A DNA stretch of 64,000 bases from Chryseobacterium gleum. GTDB lineage: Bacteria > Bacteroidota > Bacteroidia > Flavobacteriales_D > Crocinitomicaceae. The notes beneath the pieces are model-generated. The model did not search any database and was not told the DNA's origin. It saw nothing but the letters and a program-made list of their open reading frames with translations. The DNA lies in contig CAMDAH010000001.1 of the NCBI GenBank assembly GCA_945888625.1, positions 1 through 64,000 of the forward strand, written 5' to 3'. Below are positions 10,892 through 20,338 of this stretch, in pieces (the first letter of the stretch is position 1; the number at the start of each line of letters is the position of its first letter). Both the position numbers and the translations under genes were made by a program.

Positions 10892-11563
10892 TTTTTTTTT
10901 ACTTCGCTCGTAAAAGGCAATTATTGGAAAAAGCATGCAGAAATTATAGTACAAATCCTCAAAAGGTATCGTTATAAATCGCCATCCAATAATGTGGTTT
11001 TCTGAATACCAAACAATTGGTTCCGCAGTAAAGGATCCCGTCAAAATACCATTAACAATAAAAAAGGGGATTAAACAAACCAGGTAGGTAAATGTGAAAC
11101 TCCCTAACCAACTTGGCTTAAAAATCCATGCATATACGACAAAAGCGAAAGCAAGGAGGCACGTAGACATAGTATACCAGTTCTCGTTATAAATAACAGC
11201 GAAAAATAAACTGCTTACACCCAATAAAATAAAAAACCAACTTGATAATTTGGTGAGTTTTACCGCCGGAAAATACCCTTTAAGAACCTGGTGAATAAAA
11301 ACACAATTGTATGGAACGACAACGAAAAACAACACCTCTTCAATAGGTAAACGTCCTAAAAATATATTCAATAAATATTCGCTATTAAATCCCCAAATTT
11401 TATGAAGAGTAAAATACTGGTCCCAAATTAAAAAGCCTACTGCCGTAATTAATAAACCAAGAATTAAGTGAGTCCACTCCCTATAGAATGCAATTTTTTT
11501 ATCAAAACTTAATGCAAAAGGGCCTAAAAAAGAAAAAATAATAAGGTAGCCGTACAAACTCAT
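10880..11563 (-). CDS. crtYcd: Lycopene cyclase domain protein (fused CrtYc/CrtYd type)
   Basis: Polytopic; PIEEVLFFVVVPYNCVFIHQVL and second-half PFEDLYYNFCMLFPIIAFYER match the two-half PxE(E/D) cyclase motif. Confidence 0.85.
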   Translation of the reverse strand: MSLYGYLIIFSFLGPFALSFDKKIAFYREWTHLILGLLITAVGFLIWDQYFTLHKIWGFNSEYLLNIFLGRLPIEEVLFFVVVPYNCVFIHQVLKGYFPAVKLTKLSSWFFILLGVSSLFFAVIYNENWYTMSTCLLAFAFVVYAWIFKPSWLGSFTFTYLVCLIPFFIVNGILTGSFTAEPIVWYSENHIIGWRFITIPFEDLYYNFCMLFPIIAFYERSKKKSFR

Positions 11564-12081
11564 TTTAAGGGTTTATTCCTTCGATAGGCTGTACGCGCTT
11601 CTTTATAAAATTTAGGCGGAACTAAAAGCATTCCAAAACACTGGCCATGCTCTTTCCCAGTATTTTTATGGTGTATCTTATGGGCTTTACGAATAGCATA
11701 AAAATAAGGGTGGTCAATATTTCTTAACCAACGAAGACGTTGATGAATATAAACGTCGTGAATTAGAAAGTAAGCAAGTCCATAAGCTGCTATGCCATAA
11801 CCTATCCATACAAAAACGTATTGATTAAACATCATGCCTAACATGATGCACAACCAAGAGGGTATTGCATAAATAAGAAAAAAAATATCGTTTTTTTCCA
11901 TAAACCCTGGCTCAACTTGATGATGATCACGATGAAAAAACCACATTGTGCCGTGCATTAAAAACTTGTGCGTGCACCAAGCCATAAACTCCATGGCAAA
12001 AAAAGTTGCTATCAATAAAAAAGGGCCCCACCAATACATCAAAACAAATTTAATAGAATAAAAAACAATAACATAATGCAA
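11560..12081 (-). CDS. crtZ: Beta-carotene hydroxylase, fatty-acid hydroxylase superfamily
   Basis: Histidine motifs HKFLMHG, HRDHHQ, HDVYIHQR, HKIHHK. Exact start uncertain (possibly an internal Met). Confidence 0.88.
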   Translation of the reverse strand: MHYVIVFYSIKFVLMYWWGPFLLIATFFAMEFMAWCTHKFLMHGTMWFFHRDHHQVEPGFMEKNDIFFLIYAIPSWLCIMLGMMFNQYVFVWIGYGIAAYGLAYFLIHDVYIHQRLRWLRNIDHPYFYAIRKAHKIHHKNTGKEHGQCFGMLLVPPKFYKEARTAYRRNKPLK

Positions 12082-12680
12082 AACAAAACCATAAAAACTT
12101 TGTTCGGGGCTTCTTTGATAAACTGCACATAAACGAATTGAATTAATAAGCTAATCACAAACCAACAAACATAATTATAAATCGGAATTACTCCTCCTTC
12201 CCAAAACCAATAATGACTTTTAATTGCAACAGGTTCCATGATAATATCGAAAAGTAACATTAACGTGGCGGCCAACAACACCCTAAGCCCTCTGGTTTTT
12301 GTAATAAAGAAAGAAAGATGTGCGGCACCAATGGAAAGAACGGACCAATTAGCAGCGATTATAAGTGGGGCTCCTCCGATCTTCAATCCTAAATTAGTTT
12401 CATATTGATAGGTGCCAAATAAAATACTTGTATTAACACCGATAAGCTCCGCAATAAAACCAATGGAGCCGGAAAACACAATAAAAAGTACCGTACGTTT
12501 TATCGGGCGCTCAATTGAAATTAAAACAGCCATAAGAGACAAACTAAGAATAACAGGAGAAAGCGATAAAAAAAAGTTTTTATAGACTGGGGAAACAATT
12601 CCAAAAAAACCAACAATATATAAAACCAGTAAAACTACTAACACCAACTGGTTCCTATCAAACTTGTCTCTCTTGATCAT
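12039..12680 (-). CDS. cruF: Carotenoid biosynthesis protein, CruF/DUF422 family (putative carotenoid 1,2-hydratase)
   Basis: Polytopic protein with GFIAELIGVNTSILFGTYQYETNLGLKIGGAPLIIAANWSVL and DIIMEPVAIKSHYWFWEGGVIPIYNYVCWF. Confidence 0.8.
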   Translation of the reverse strand: MIKRDKFDRNQLVLVVLLVLYIVGFFGIVSPVYKNFFLSLSPVILSLSLMAVLISIERPIKRTVLFIVFSGSIGFIAELIGVNTSILFGTYQYETNLGLKIGGAPLIIAANWSVLSIGAAHLSFFITKTRGLRVLLAATLMLLFDIIMEPVAIKSHYWFWEGGVIPIYNYVCWFVISLLIQFVYVQFIKEAPNKVFMVLFCIMLLFFILLNLF

Positions 12681-12682
12681 TT

Positions 12683-13684
12683 TTAATCGATTCTTCCTTT
12701 AATTGCATGCGCTAATGATTCGCTGAGCGGAGTAAACGCCAAACCTGTTTCGCCGATAAGCAAACTACTATCATAAGAAATATTTTTATAAGCAGAATAA
12801 ACGGACTCCAAGGTTAACCCTCTTCTTTTTCGCAATAATAAACTAATTACCTCGGAAAACGATGCAAAAATTAATGCGATTAGTTTTGGTGCCATAACCA
12901 ATGGGGCTTGTTTTTTAAACTGTAGCGCTAAGGCATTTAATAATTCCTTGTAGCTTAAGTTGTGGCCCGTACATAAAAACTTGCGATTAACAATATCTGA
13001 ATGCATTAAAAACAACATGTTTGAAACAAGATCCCTCACGTCAACAAGGGCATTTGCCCCACTTGGATAGAATAAAATTCCTTTTGATGAGGTGCGAAGT
13101 AAAGATAGCGAACCCTCATTCCATGATCCTGGACCAATGATTATGCAGGGATTAATTATAACCACAGACAATCCCTCCTCTACTCCTCTCCAAACCTCTT
13201 TCTCCGCACTGTACTTTGAAACAGAATAGCCCGAAACGTCTTTTCCTGGACGCCATTTCACAAGTTCATTAGTCATTGAATTATTGTTTGAACCCAGGGC
13301 CGCAGTAGAACTAACATAGCACAATTTTTTGACTTTAAAATCCAAACACATATTTACAATGTTTGCCGTTCCCTGTCTATTTATTTCCAAACAAGTATAA
13401 AAATCAATTTTATGAAAAGAAACCAAGGCCGCGCAATGATATACATAACAAACACCTTCAAATAATGAATTTAAATCGATTAGTGAACGAATGTCTGCTT
13501 TAACCCATTCTATCTTACTGAAATAAAGAGAAGATTTGTCCTTGAAATAAAAATCAAATAGTTTTTTCGTCATCAACTTTTTTTTCTCGCTTCGATAACT
13601 TGCTCTAACGGATTCTTCCTGCTGTGTTAATTTGCACAACAAATGCGCACCAACAAGACCTGTTCCACCAGTTACTAAAATCAT
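12683..13684 (-). CDS. NAD-dependent epimerase/dehydratase (extended SDR, dihydroflavonol-reductase-like)
   Basis: MILVTGGTGLVGAHLL, YVSSTAALG, SGYSVSKYSAEKEVWR (YxxxK), VDVRDLV. Confidence 0.88.
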   Translation of the reverse strand: MILVTGGTGLVGAHLLCKLTQQEESVRASYRSEKKKLMTKKLFDFYFKDKSSLYFSKIEWVKADIRSLIDLNSLFEGVCYVYHCAALVSFHKIDFYTCLEINRQGTANIVNMCLDFKVKKLCYVSSTAALGSNNNSMTNELVKWRPGKDVSGYSVSKYSAEKEVWRGVEEGLSVVIINPCIIIGPGSWNEGSLSLLRTSSKGILFYPSGANALVDVRDLVSNMLFLMHSDIVNRKFLCTGHNLSYKELLNALALQFKKQAPLVMAPKLIALIFASFSEVISLLLRKRRGLTLESVYSAYKNISYDSSLLIGETGLAFTPLSESLAHAIKGRID

Positions 13685-14985
13685 CTTGCAACAAAGATAC
13701 TATCCAAAGAAGCACAAAACTTGCTTGCTGCTAAATCGAGGACGTTTTCTGTGTGGGCCTCGGAAACAAACCCTACTTCATAACCACTCGGTCCAATGTA
13801 AATCCCGTGCTCTAGTAATGATTTGTGTAAGGCATTAAAATTGCTCATATCAGGATTTATCTGATCTGCAGCAGCTATTCGCTTTTTTTTATCAAACGAC
13901 AACCAAAAGACTGACCCAATTGAAAAAATTTCAAAAGGATATCCCTGTGATGTAGCATGATTATTTATTTTCTCAACAAACCGTTTGGTTTTTGATGCTA
14001 GTAATTGATAAAAATTTGGTTTCAAACAATTTGTTAACTGTGCGATACCGGCCGCCATAGCAACGGGATTCCCTGATAACGTGCCCGCTTGATAAACAGG
14101 CCCTTCAGGTGAAACGTTTGCCATTAATTTTTCGCTTGCGCCATATGCGCCAACAGGCAAGCCCCCACCCATGATTTTTCCATAGGTCACAATGTCCGGA
14201 GCAATACCATAATGTTCTGCTGCGCCGCCAAAAGCAACCCTAAAACCAGAAATAACCTCATCAAAAATTAATAGTATGCCTAATTCAGTGCACAATTCTC
14301 TTAACGCTAAAAGAAATGTTTTGTCTTGTAAAAGCAATCCATTATTCGCCGGTATCGGCTCGATAATAACCGCAGCAATTACGTTCTGATACTCATGTAA
14401 GCATTTGCTTAATAGAACAATATCATTAAGTGGCAATACAATGGTTTCATTTGCTAGTGCCTCCGGAACCCCAGCGCTTGAAGAATTTCCAAAAGTTATC
14501 AATCCACTCCCCGCTTTAACCATCAACGAATCAACATGCCCATGATAGCACCCGTCAAATTTTACCAACTTATCCTTTCCGGTAGCGCCTCTTGCTAATC
14601 GAATAGCTGACATAACCGCCTCTGTCCCAGAGGATACAAACCTTAACTTATCGATAAATGGAATATTTGAAAGAATTAAGTCCGCTAATTCGTTTTCCTT
14701 TTTTGTTGGGGCACCAAAACTAGCGCCTTTGGCCAGCGTAGCAACCGTTTCTCTATAAATATCCGGGTGATTGTGACCTAAAATTAAAGGGCCCCAACTA
14801 CAGCAAAAGTCGATGAACTGGTTGTCATCCTCATCCCACAAATAGGGACCGTCTCCTTTTTGAATGAAAAGTGGCGTGCCACCAACCGACTTAAATGCAC
14901 GAACAGGCGAGTTTACCCCTCCGGGAAAATACTTCCTTGCCTTATCGTATAATTGTTTAGAATTTACTCTGATTAATTCACTCAT
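13681..14985 (-). CDS. hemL: Glutamate-1-semialdehyde 2,1-aminomutase
   Basis: ARKYFPGGVNSPVRAFKSVGGTPLF, RFVSSGTEAVMSAIRLARGATG, TYGKIMGGGLPVGAYG. ORF opens at 15027; likely start 14985 (MSELIRVNSK). Confidence 0.96.
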   Translation of the reverse strand: MSELIRVNSKQLYDKARKYFPGGVNSPVRAFKSVGGTPLFIQKGDGPYLWDEDDNQFIDFCCSWGPLILGHNHPDIYRETVATLAKGASFGAPTKKENELADLILSNIPFIDKLRFVSSGTEAVMSAIRLARGATGKDKLVKFDGCYHGHVDSLMVKAGSGLITFGNSSSAGVPEALANETIVLPLNDIVLLSKCLHEYQNVIAAVIIEPIPANNGLLLQDKTFLLALRELCTELGILLIFDEVISGFRVAFGGAAEHYGIAPDIVTYGKIMGGGLPVGAYGASEKLMANVSPEGPVYQAGTLSGNPVAMAAGIAQLTNCLKPNFYQLLASKTKRFVEKINNHATSQGYPFEIFSIGSVFWLSFDKKKRIAAADQINPDMSNFNALHKSLLEHGIYIGPSGYEVGFVSEAHTENVLDLAASKFCASLDSIFVAR

Positions 14986-14994
14986 TTTCTTCTC

Positions 14995-15002
14995 TATCTT
15001 TG
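14995..15002 (+). promoter_or_regulatory. -7 box TATCTTTG for kynU
   Basis: Exact TAnnTTTG match 31 bp before the kynU ATG. Confidence 0.4.
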
Positions 15003-15008
15003 CGTTTA

Positions 15009-15016
15009 CAAACTTA
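15009..15016 (-). promoter_or_regulatory. -7 box TAAGTTTG for hemL
   Basis: CAAACTTA on plus reads TAAGTTTG on minus, 23 bp before the hemL ATG at 14985. Confidence 0.38.
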
Positions 15017-15033
15017 ACAAATTTCACTGGCTT

Positions 15034-16317
15034 ATGTTTTTCGAATCAACGCTCGAATTTGCGCAATCACTTGATGCAAAAGATCCCCTACTCGCTTTTA
15101 GGCAAGAATTTATTTTTCCTACCTATCATGAAAAACCAATGCGTTATTTTACAGGAAATTCTTTAGGGCTACAACCAAAAAACGCTAGAAAATATATTCT
15201 TGAGGAACTAGATGATTGGGGAAAGTTTGGCGTAGAGGGGCACTTTATAGCACGTCGCCCATGGTATTCCTACCACGAAAATTTAACCGACATGATGGCA
15301 AAAATCGTAGGTGCTAAACCAATTGAGGTTGTTGTTACCCACTCGCTAACCACAAACCTTCACCTTCTATTGGTGTCTTTTTTTCAACCTAGAGGAAAAA
15401 GAACAAAAATTCTTTGTGAATCAAAAGCATTTCCAAGCGACCAATACGCCTTGACATCCCAAGTCGCGTTTCACCAATTAGAAGCCTCTAATTTAGTTGA
15501 AATCTCCCCAAGAACAGGTGAGTATTTACTTCGAGAGGAGGATATTTTAAATAAAATACATGAATTAGGAGATGAGTTAGCTTGTGTAATGATTGGCGGA
15601 GTAAATTATTACACTGGCCAACTTTTCGACATGGAAGCAATAACAGCCGCTGGACATTCAGTTGGCGCGAAAGTAGGATTTGATTTAGCGCATGCTGCTG
15701 GCAACGTTTCTCTCTCACTGCATGAGTGGGAAGTTGATTTTGCCGCTTGGTGTGGTTATAAATACCTAAATTCTTCTCCTGGGGGTGTTTCAGGCATATT
15801 TGTACATGAAAAACACGCAACAGACAGCTCCCTACCGCGATTTACTGGTTGGTGGGGTCATGATAAATCTTTGCGCTTTCAAATGGAGAATGGCTTTCAA
15901 GCTATTCCTGGTGCGGAAGGATGGCAGTTAAGTAACGCACCAATACTTGGCATGGCTGCCCAACTGGCCTCACTTGAAATTTTTGAACGCGCGGGAATGG
16001 ATCAGATTGGAGAAAAAAGAAACTTGCTAACTGCTTATTTAGAATTTATTGTTTTAGCTATTTCAAAGCAAAACATTGCGGGATGCTCTTTTGAAATCAT
16101 TACACCAAAAGACGTTGAAAAAAGAGGGTCGCAATTGTCTATTTTACTACACGGAAAAGGAAAAGAAGTGTTTGAGAGTTTAACGAAACAAGGTGTTGTA
16201 GCAGATTGGCGAGAACCAAACGTTATTCGCGTGGCAGCAGTTCCTCTGTACAATAGTTTTGAAGATTGTTACTGGTTTGGAAAATGTTTAGAGGAATCGC
16301 TTGTAGAGACATCATAG
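15034..16317 (+). CDS. kynU: Kynureninase
   Basis: YFTGNSLGLQPK, GFDLAHAAGNVSLSLHEWEVDFAAWCGYKYLNSSPGGVSGIFVHEKH. Confidence 0.95.
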   Translation: MFFESTLEFAQSLDAKDPLLAFRQEFIFPTYHEKPMRYFTGNSLGLQPKNARKYILEELDDWGKFGVEGHFIARRPWYSYHENLTDMMAKIVGAKPIEVVVTHSLTTNLHLLLVSFFQPRGKRTKILCESKAFPSDQYALTSQVAFHQLEASNLVEISPRTGEYLLREEDILNKIHELGDELACVMIGGVNYYTGQLFDMEAITAAGHSVGAKVGFDLAHAAGNVSLSLHEWEVDFAAWCGYKYLNSSPGGVSGIFVHEKHATDSSLPRFTGWWGHDKSLRFQMENGFQAIPGAEGWQLSNAPILGMAAQLASLEIFERAGMDQIGEKRNLLTAYLEFIVLAISKQNIAGCSFEIITPKDVEKRGSQLSILLHGKGKEVFESLTKQGVVADWREPNVIRVAAVPLYNSFEDCYWFGKCLEESLVETS

Positions 16318-16886
16318 TCTTTAATTATAGCGGCAATAGCTGAGGGGAAATATCGCTGTTCAAGAACATGAATTTTATTTTCTAACGTTAAAATGGTTTC
16401 GTTTTCTTGAATCTCGCAGGTATATTGCCTTAAAATACGCCCATCATCGAAGGCGTCACTTACAAGATGTATAGTTATTCCTGAGTGTGTTTCTTTATTT
16501 GCGATAACCGCCTTGTGTACGTTTTTTCCATACATTCCTTGGCCGCCAAATTTAGGAAGAAGGGAAGGATGAAGGTTAATTATCTTAAAATTAACACATT
16601 TAATTAATTCTGTATTAACTTTTTTTAAGTAACCTGCTAATACAATCCAATCTATATCGTATTTTAAGCATAATTCAATTTGAAAAACGTCGGGTACAAT
16701 TTGATTGGTAACCGTAAAAAAATCGGTGTTGTGTAACGCACAAAAAGTAGCCATTTCAATATTTTCTTTAGACGAAAAAACAAACTGAACTTTTACGGCC
16801 GGGGAAGCGTGGAAAAAATGGACAATATTTTTTGCATTAGAGCCCTTGCCGGAAATAAAAATCGCTAATTTCTTTTGAACGTCCAC
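16269..16886 (-). CDS. purN: Phosphoribosylglycinamide formyltransferase
   Basis: KKLAIFISGKGSNAKNI, INLHPSLLPKFGGQGMYGKNVHKAVI, ETHSGITIHLVSDAFDDGRIL. GTG start; in-frame stop just upstream. Confidence 0.93.
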   Translation of the reverse strand: MDVQKKLAIFISGKGSNAKNIVHFFHASPAVKVQFVFSSKENIEMATFCALHNTDFFTVTNQIVPDVFQIELCLKYDIDWIVLAGYLKKVNTELIKCVNFKIINLHPSLLPKFGGQGMYGKNVHKAVIANKETHSGITIHLVSDAFDDGRILRQYTCEIQENETILTLENKIHVLEQRYFPSAIAAIIKDYDVSTSDSSKHFPNQ

Positions 16887-16890
16887 AAGA

Positions 16891-16898
16891 CAAATTTA
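16891..16898 (-). promoter_or_regulatory. -7 box TAAATTTG for purN
   Basis: CAAATTTA on plus reads TAAATTTG on minus, only 4 bp before the GTG start. Confidence 0.35.
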
Positions 16899-17023
16899 GG
16901 GATTACTTTTTAACTTATATTTACGTTAGAAAAAGACAATGTAAATAAAAAACTAAGAATTACTTTGATAATTGCTTGTTTGTTTTTTTCTTTGTGCTCA
17001 TTATTAATTAAAATAATTTCAAT

Positions 17024-17257
17024 ATGTCCGAAATAGAAGATAAAGTTATCGCAATTATTGTTGATAAATTAGGTGTTGACCAAGCTGACGTAACTAAAGA
17101 AGCAAGCTTTACAAATGACCTTGGTGCTGACTCACTTGACACTGTCGAGCTGATTATGGAATTTGAAAAAACATTTAACATTTCTATACCAGACGATAAG
17201 GCAGAGGGCATTCAAACTGTTGGAGATGCAATCAGCTATATCGAGACAAACAAATAG
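17024..17257 (+). CDS. acpP: Acyl carrier protein
   Basis: [18 protein letters not shown]...[23 protein letters not shown] (4'-phosphopantetheine DSL motif). Confidence 0.98.
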   Translation: MSEIEDKVIAIIVDKLGVDQADVTKEASFTNDLGADSLDTVELIMEFEKTFNISIPDDKAEGIQTVGDAISYIETNK

Positions 17258-17284
17258 TACCCGCTACTTTTTAAGTTTAAATAC

Positions 17285-18535
17285 ATGGAACTCAAACGCG
17301 TAGTCATTACTGGGCTCGGAGCCTTAACGCCCATTGGAAACGATGTAAATTCGTTTTGGTCATCCTTAATAGCCGGCAAAAGTGGCGCAGCAATGATTAA
17401 GCAATTTGATGCTTCCTTGTTCAAAACTCAATTCGCCTGTGAACTAAAGGACTTTAACATCGAAAACCACCTTGACCGTAAAGAGGCGCGAAAAATGGAT
17501 CAGTTCTCACAGTATGCCGTAGTTGCTTCAACAGAAGCAATAGAAGACGCGGGGATATTAGCCAGCAATCCAAATCTTGACCGTATTGGTGTGGTTTGGG
17601 GCTCTGGTGTAGGCGGGCTAAAAACATTTCAGGAAGAAGCAAAAGGTTTTTTTGAAGGGGATGGTACGCCTCGTTTTAATCCTTATTTTATTCCTAAAAT
17701 GATTGCCGACATCGCTTCGGGACACATTTCCATTAAATATGGCTTTCGCGGCCCAAACTATGTAACTGTTTCTGCCTGCGCATCAGCAACAAATGCAATT
17801 ATTGATGCCTTCAACCTCATCCGACTTGGAAAAGCAGATGCCATAATAACAGGTGGGTCTGAGGCAGCCGTTAATCAGATGGGAATGGGAGGATTTAATG
17901 CGTTAAAAGCGCTTTCCACGCGAAATGATTCTCCTGAAACGGCTTCAAGGCCTTTTGACTTAGATAGAGATGGGTTTGTTCTAGGTGAAGGTGCAGGAGC
18001 ACTGATACTTGAGGAACTAAATCATGCCATTAAACGTGGCGCAAAAATTTATGCTGAAGTTGCTGGCGGAGGAATGTCTGGAGATGCTTACCATTTAACG
18101 GCTCCACATCCAGAAGGAATCGGCGCTAAAAACACAATGAAAGCAGCTTTAGAAGATGCTGAAATGAACCCGTCAGAAGTGGACTACGTGAACGTACACG
18201 GAACATCAACTCCATTAGGAGACATCGCTGAAGTAAAAGCAATTGAATCCATTTTTGGAGAACATGCTTACAAGTTAAACATAAGCTCAACCAAATCTAT
18301 GACCGGACACTTACTTGGCGCGGCAGGGGCAATTGAGGCTATTGCTTGTGTACTTAGCGTAAAACATGACCTAGTTCCTCCAACGATTAATCACTTCACC
18401 GATGATCCCGAGTTAAACCCGAAGCTTAACTTTACCTTTGATAAGGCAGAAGCTAGAACTATCAACGTTGCTATGTCAAACACTTTCGGATTTGGTGGAC
18501 ATAATACCAGTGTTATAGTTAAAAAATTCCAATAA
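17285..18535 (+). CDS. fabF: Beta-ketoacyl-ACP synthase II
   Basis: ELKRVVITGLGALTPIGNDVN, active site VSACASATNAI, VNVHGTSTPLGD, SMTGHLLGAAGAIEAI. Confidence 0.98.
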   Translation: MELKRVVITGLGALTPIGNDVNSFWSSLIAGKSGAAMIKQFDASLFKTQFACELKDFNIENHLDRKEARKMDQFSQYAVVASTEAIEDAGILASNPNLDRIGVVWGSGVGGLKTFQEEAKGFFEGDGTPRFNPYFIPKMIADIASGHISIKYGFRGPNYVTVSACASATNAIIDAFNLIRLGKADAIITGGSEAAVNQMGMGGFNALKALSTRNDSPETASRPFDLDRDGFVLGEGAGALILEELNHAIKRGAKIYAEVAGGGMSGDAYHLTAPHPEGIGAKNTMKAALEDAEMNPSEVDYVNVHGTSTPLGDIAEVKAIESIFGEHAYKLNISSTKSMTGHLLGAAGAIEAIACVLSVKHDLVPPTINHFTDDPELNPKLNFTFDKAEARTINVAMSNTFGFGGHNTSVIVKKFQ

Positions 18536-18538
18536 ACA

Positions 18539-19264
18539 TTGGGTGTTTTAAAATCCTTTTTTTTAAAGAAAAAAACACCCGAAGACATAGGTCTAATTCG
18601 TTTTGTTATTCAATCGTTCGGATACCGGCCAAAAAACCTCACTTTATTTAGGAAAGCGTTAACACACAAATCGATCGTTAGTAATAACGACGAGGAAAAT
18701 TCTAATGAGAGACTTGAGTTTTTGGGAGACGCGATACTAGATGCTGTCATTGCAGAATACCTCTATGAAAAATATCCTGGAGAGGACGAAGGATATTTGA
18801 CTACTTTAAAATCAAAAATTGTTAATCGGAAAACGCTATCGGATATTGGTGAAAAAATGGGTGTTCGTAACTACCTAAATTATAGTTCTGCTAGAAGCAT
18901 AAATCTTCTCGCAATTGAAGGGAATGCGTTAGAGGCGCTTGTGGGGGCGGTTTACCTTGATGCAGGATATAAACAAGTACGGGAAAGTGTGAGTAACTAT
19001 GTACTTAGAAAATTCGTGGACATTAACAAATTACTTGAAGAGGAGCTCGACTTTAAATCGCGTTTAATAATCTGGTGTCAAAAAAAACGCTTGCCTTTGG
19101 CTTTTTCTCTGATTTCGGAAACGAAAGACAAAGGCGTAAATAAATATACCGTTGAAGCGAGAATAAATAATGCCGCATACGGCAAAGGTGTTGGCGGAAA
19201 CAAAAAGGAGGCCGAACAAAATGCAGCAAAAGAAACCTTTAATTTATTAACGGAAATCGATTAA
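18539..19264 (+). CDS. rnc: Ribonuclease III
   Basis: NERLEFLGDAILDAVIAEYLYEKYP signature, EALVGAVYLDAGY, C-terminal dsRBD. TTG start as given by the track. Confidence 0.96.
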   Translation: MGVLKSFFLKKKTPEDIGLIRFVIQSFGYRPKNLTLFRKALTHKSIVSNNDEENSNERLEFLGDAILDAVIAEYLYEKYPGEDEGYLTTLKSKIVNRKTLSDIGEKMGVRNYLNYSSARSINLLAIEGNALEALVGAVYLDAGYKQVRESVSNYVLRKFVDINKLLEEELDFKSRLIIWCQKKRLPLAFSLISETKDKGVNKYTVEARINNAAYGKGVGGNKKEAEQNAAKETFNLLTEID

Positions 19265-19317
19265 TACTTTATTTAGTTAAAAATAATTGTTTTCTTTGCA
19301 TTGTTAAATTTTCAGGT

Positions 19318-19548
19318 ATGACCTACACAGACTTTATTTATTCTATCGGTGACTTATTTAAATGGGCATTTGGCTTTTTTGAGTTCGTACAAAACTATTT
19401 TAACAATGTGCTTTTATTGTTGGGTTTTGTTGGATTCGCTTTTTGGATGAATACACAGCGAAAGTTTAATTCCAAATCAAATGTGCCTGTTGAATCAAGT
19501 GAAAATACGGGTTGGTATAAAAAAGGCGAGGAAAATCAAATTAAATAA
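19318..19548 (+). CDS. Small conserved membrane protein, function unknown
   Basis: 76 aa, one or two hydrophobic segments (NNVLLLLGFVGFAFWMN); well-placed ORF in an otherwise empty gap. Confidence 0.65.
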   Translation: MTYTDFIYSIGDLFKWAFGFFEFVQNYFNNVLLLLGFVGFAFWMNTQRKFNSKSNVPVESSENTGWYKKGEENQIK

Positions 19549-19569
19549 GTATTTGTTTAATTTCACTTC

Positions 19570-20313
19570 TTAAATAATGGAGGCCTTTAAATACTCTCTA
19601 TTCATTCTCGCAATATTTTCTAAAGAAATTCCTTTTGGGCATTCCACTTCACAAGCGCCAGTATTAGTGCAATTTCCAAAACCTTCTGCGTCCATTTGAT
19701 TCACCATGTTCATTACTCGTTCTTTTGCCTCGACCTTTCCTTGAGGTAATAATGAAAACTGAGAAACTTTTGCAGCGACAAACAACATCGCAGACGAATT
19801 CTTACACGTTGCTACGCAAGCACCACAACCGATACAAGTGGCCGCATCAAAAGCTCTATCGGCATCGTGTTTTGGAATAGGTATCGTGTTGGCATCTATT
19901 GTATTGCCAGAAGTATTAACAGAAATAAAACCCCCTGACTGCTGAATTCTATCAAAAGCAGTACGATCAACAACTAAATCTTTAATAACAGGGAAGGCTT
20001 TCGCGCGAAACGGCTCTATGTAAATCGTGTCGCCGTCTTTGAATTTCCGCATGTGTAATTGACATGTAGTAACCAATCGGTCCGGGCCATGGGCCTCTCC
20101 GTTAATGAAAAGTGAACACATTCCACAAATTCCTTCACGACAATCATGGTCAAAAGCAACCGTGTCTTCTCCTTTAACGAGCAATTCATCATTTAAAATA
20201 TCTAACATCTCCAGGAAAGACATGTCTGGTTCAATATTATCAACAGTATAATCTACCATTTTTCCTTTTGAACTCGCGTTATTTTGTCTCCAAATTTTAA
20301 GGGCTAATTTCAT
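19570..20313 (-). CDS. sdhB: Succinate dehydrogenase/fumarate reductase iron-sulfur subunit
   Basis: [19 protein letters not shown] [2Fe-2S] motif and [13 protein letters not shown] / [15 protein letters not shown] clusters. Confidence 0.96.
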   Translation of the reverse strand: MKLALKIWRQNNASSKGKMVDYTVDNIEPDMSFLEMLDILNDELLVKGEDTVAFDHDCREGICGMCSLFINGEAHGPDRLVTTCQLHMRKFKDGDTIYIEPFRAKAFPVIKDLVVDRTAFDRIQQSGGFISVNTSGNTIDANTIPIPKHDADRAFDAATCIGCGACVATCKNSSAMLFVAAKVSQFSLLPQGKVEAKERVMNMVNQMDAEGFGNCTNTGACEVECPKGISLENIARMNREYLKASII

Positions 20314-20338
20314 CTTTTCTTGCTGCTATACGTTAATG

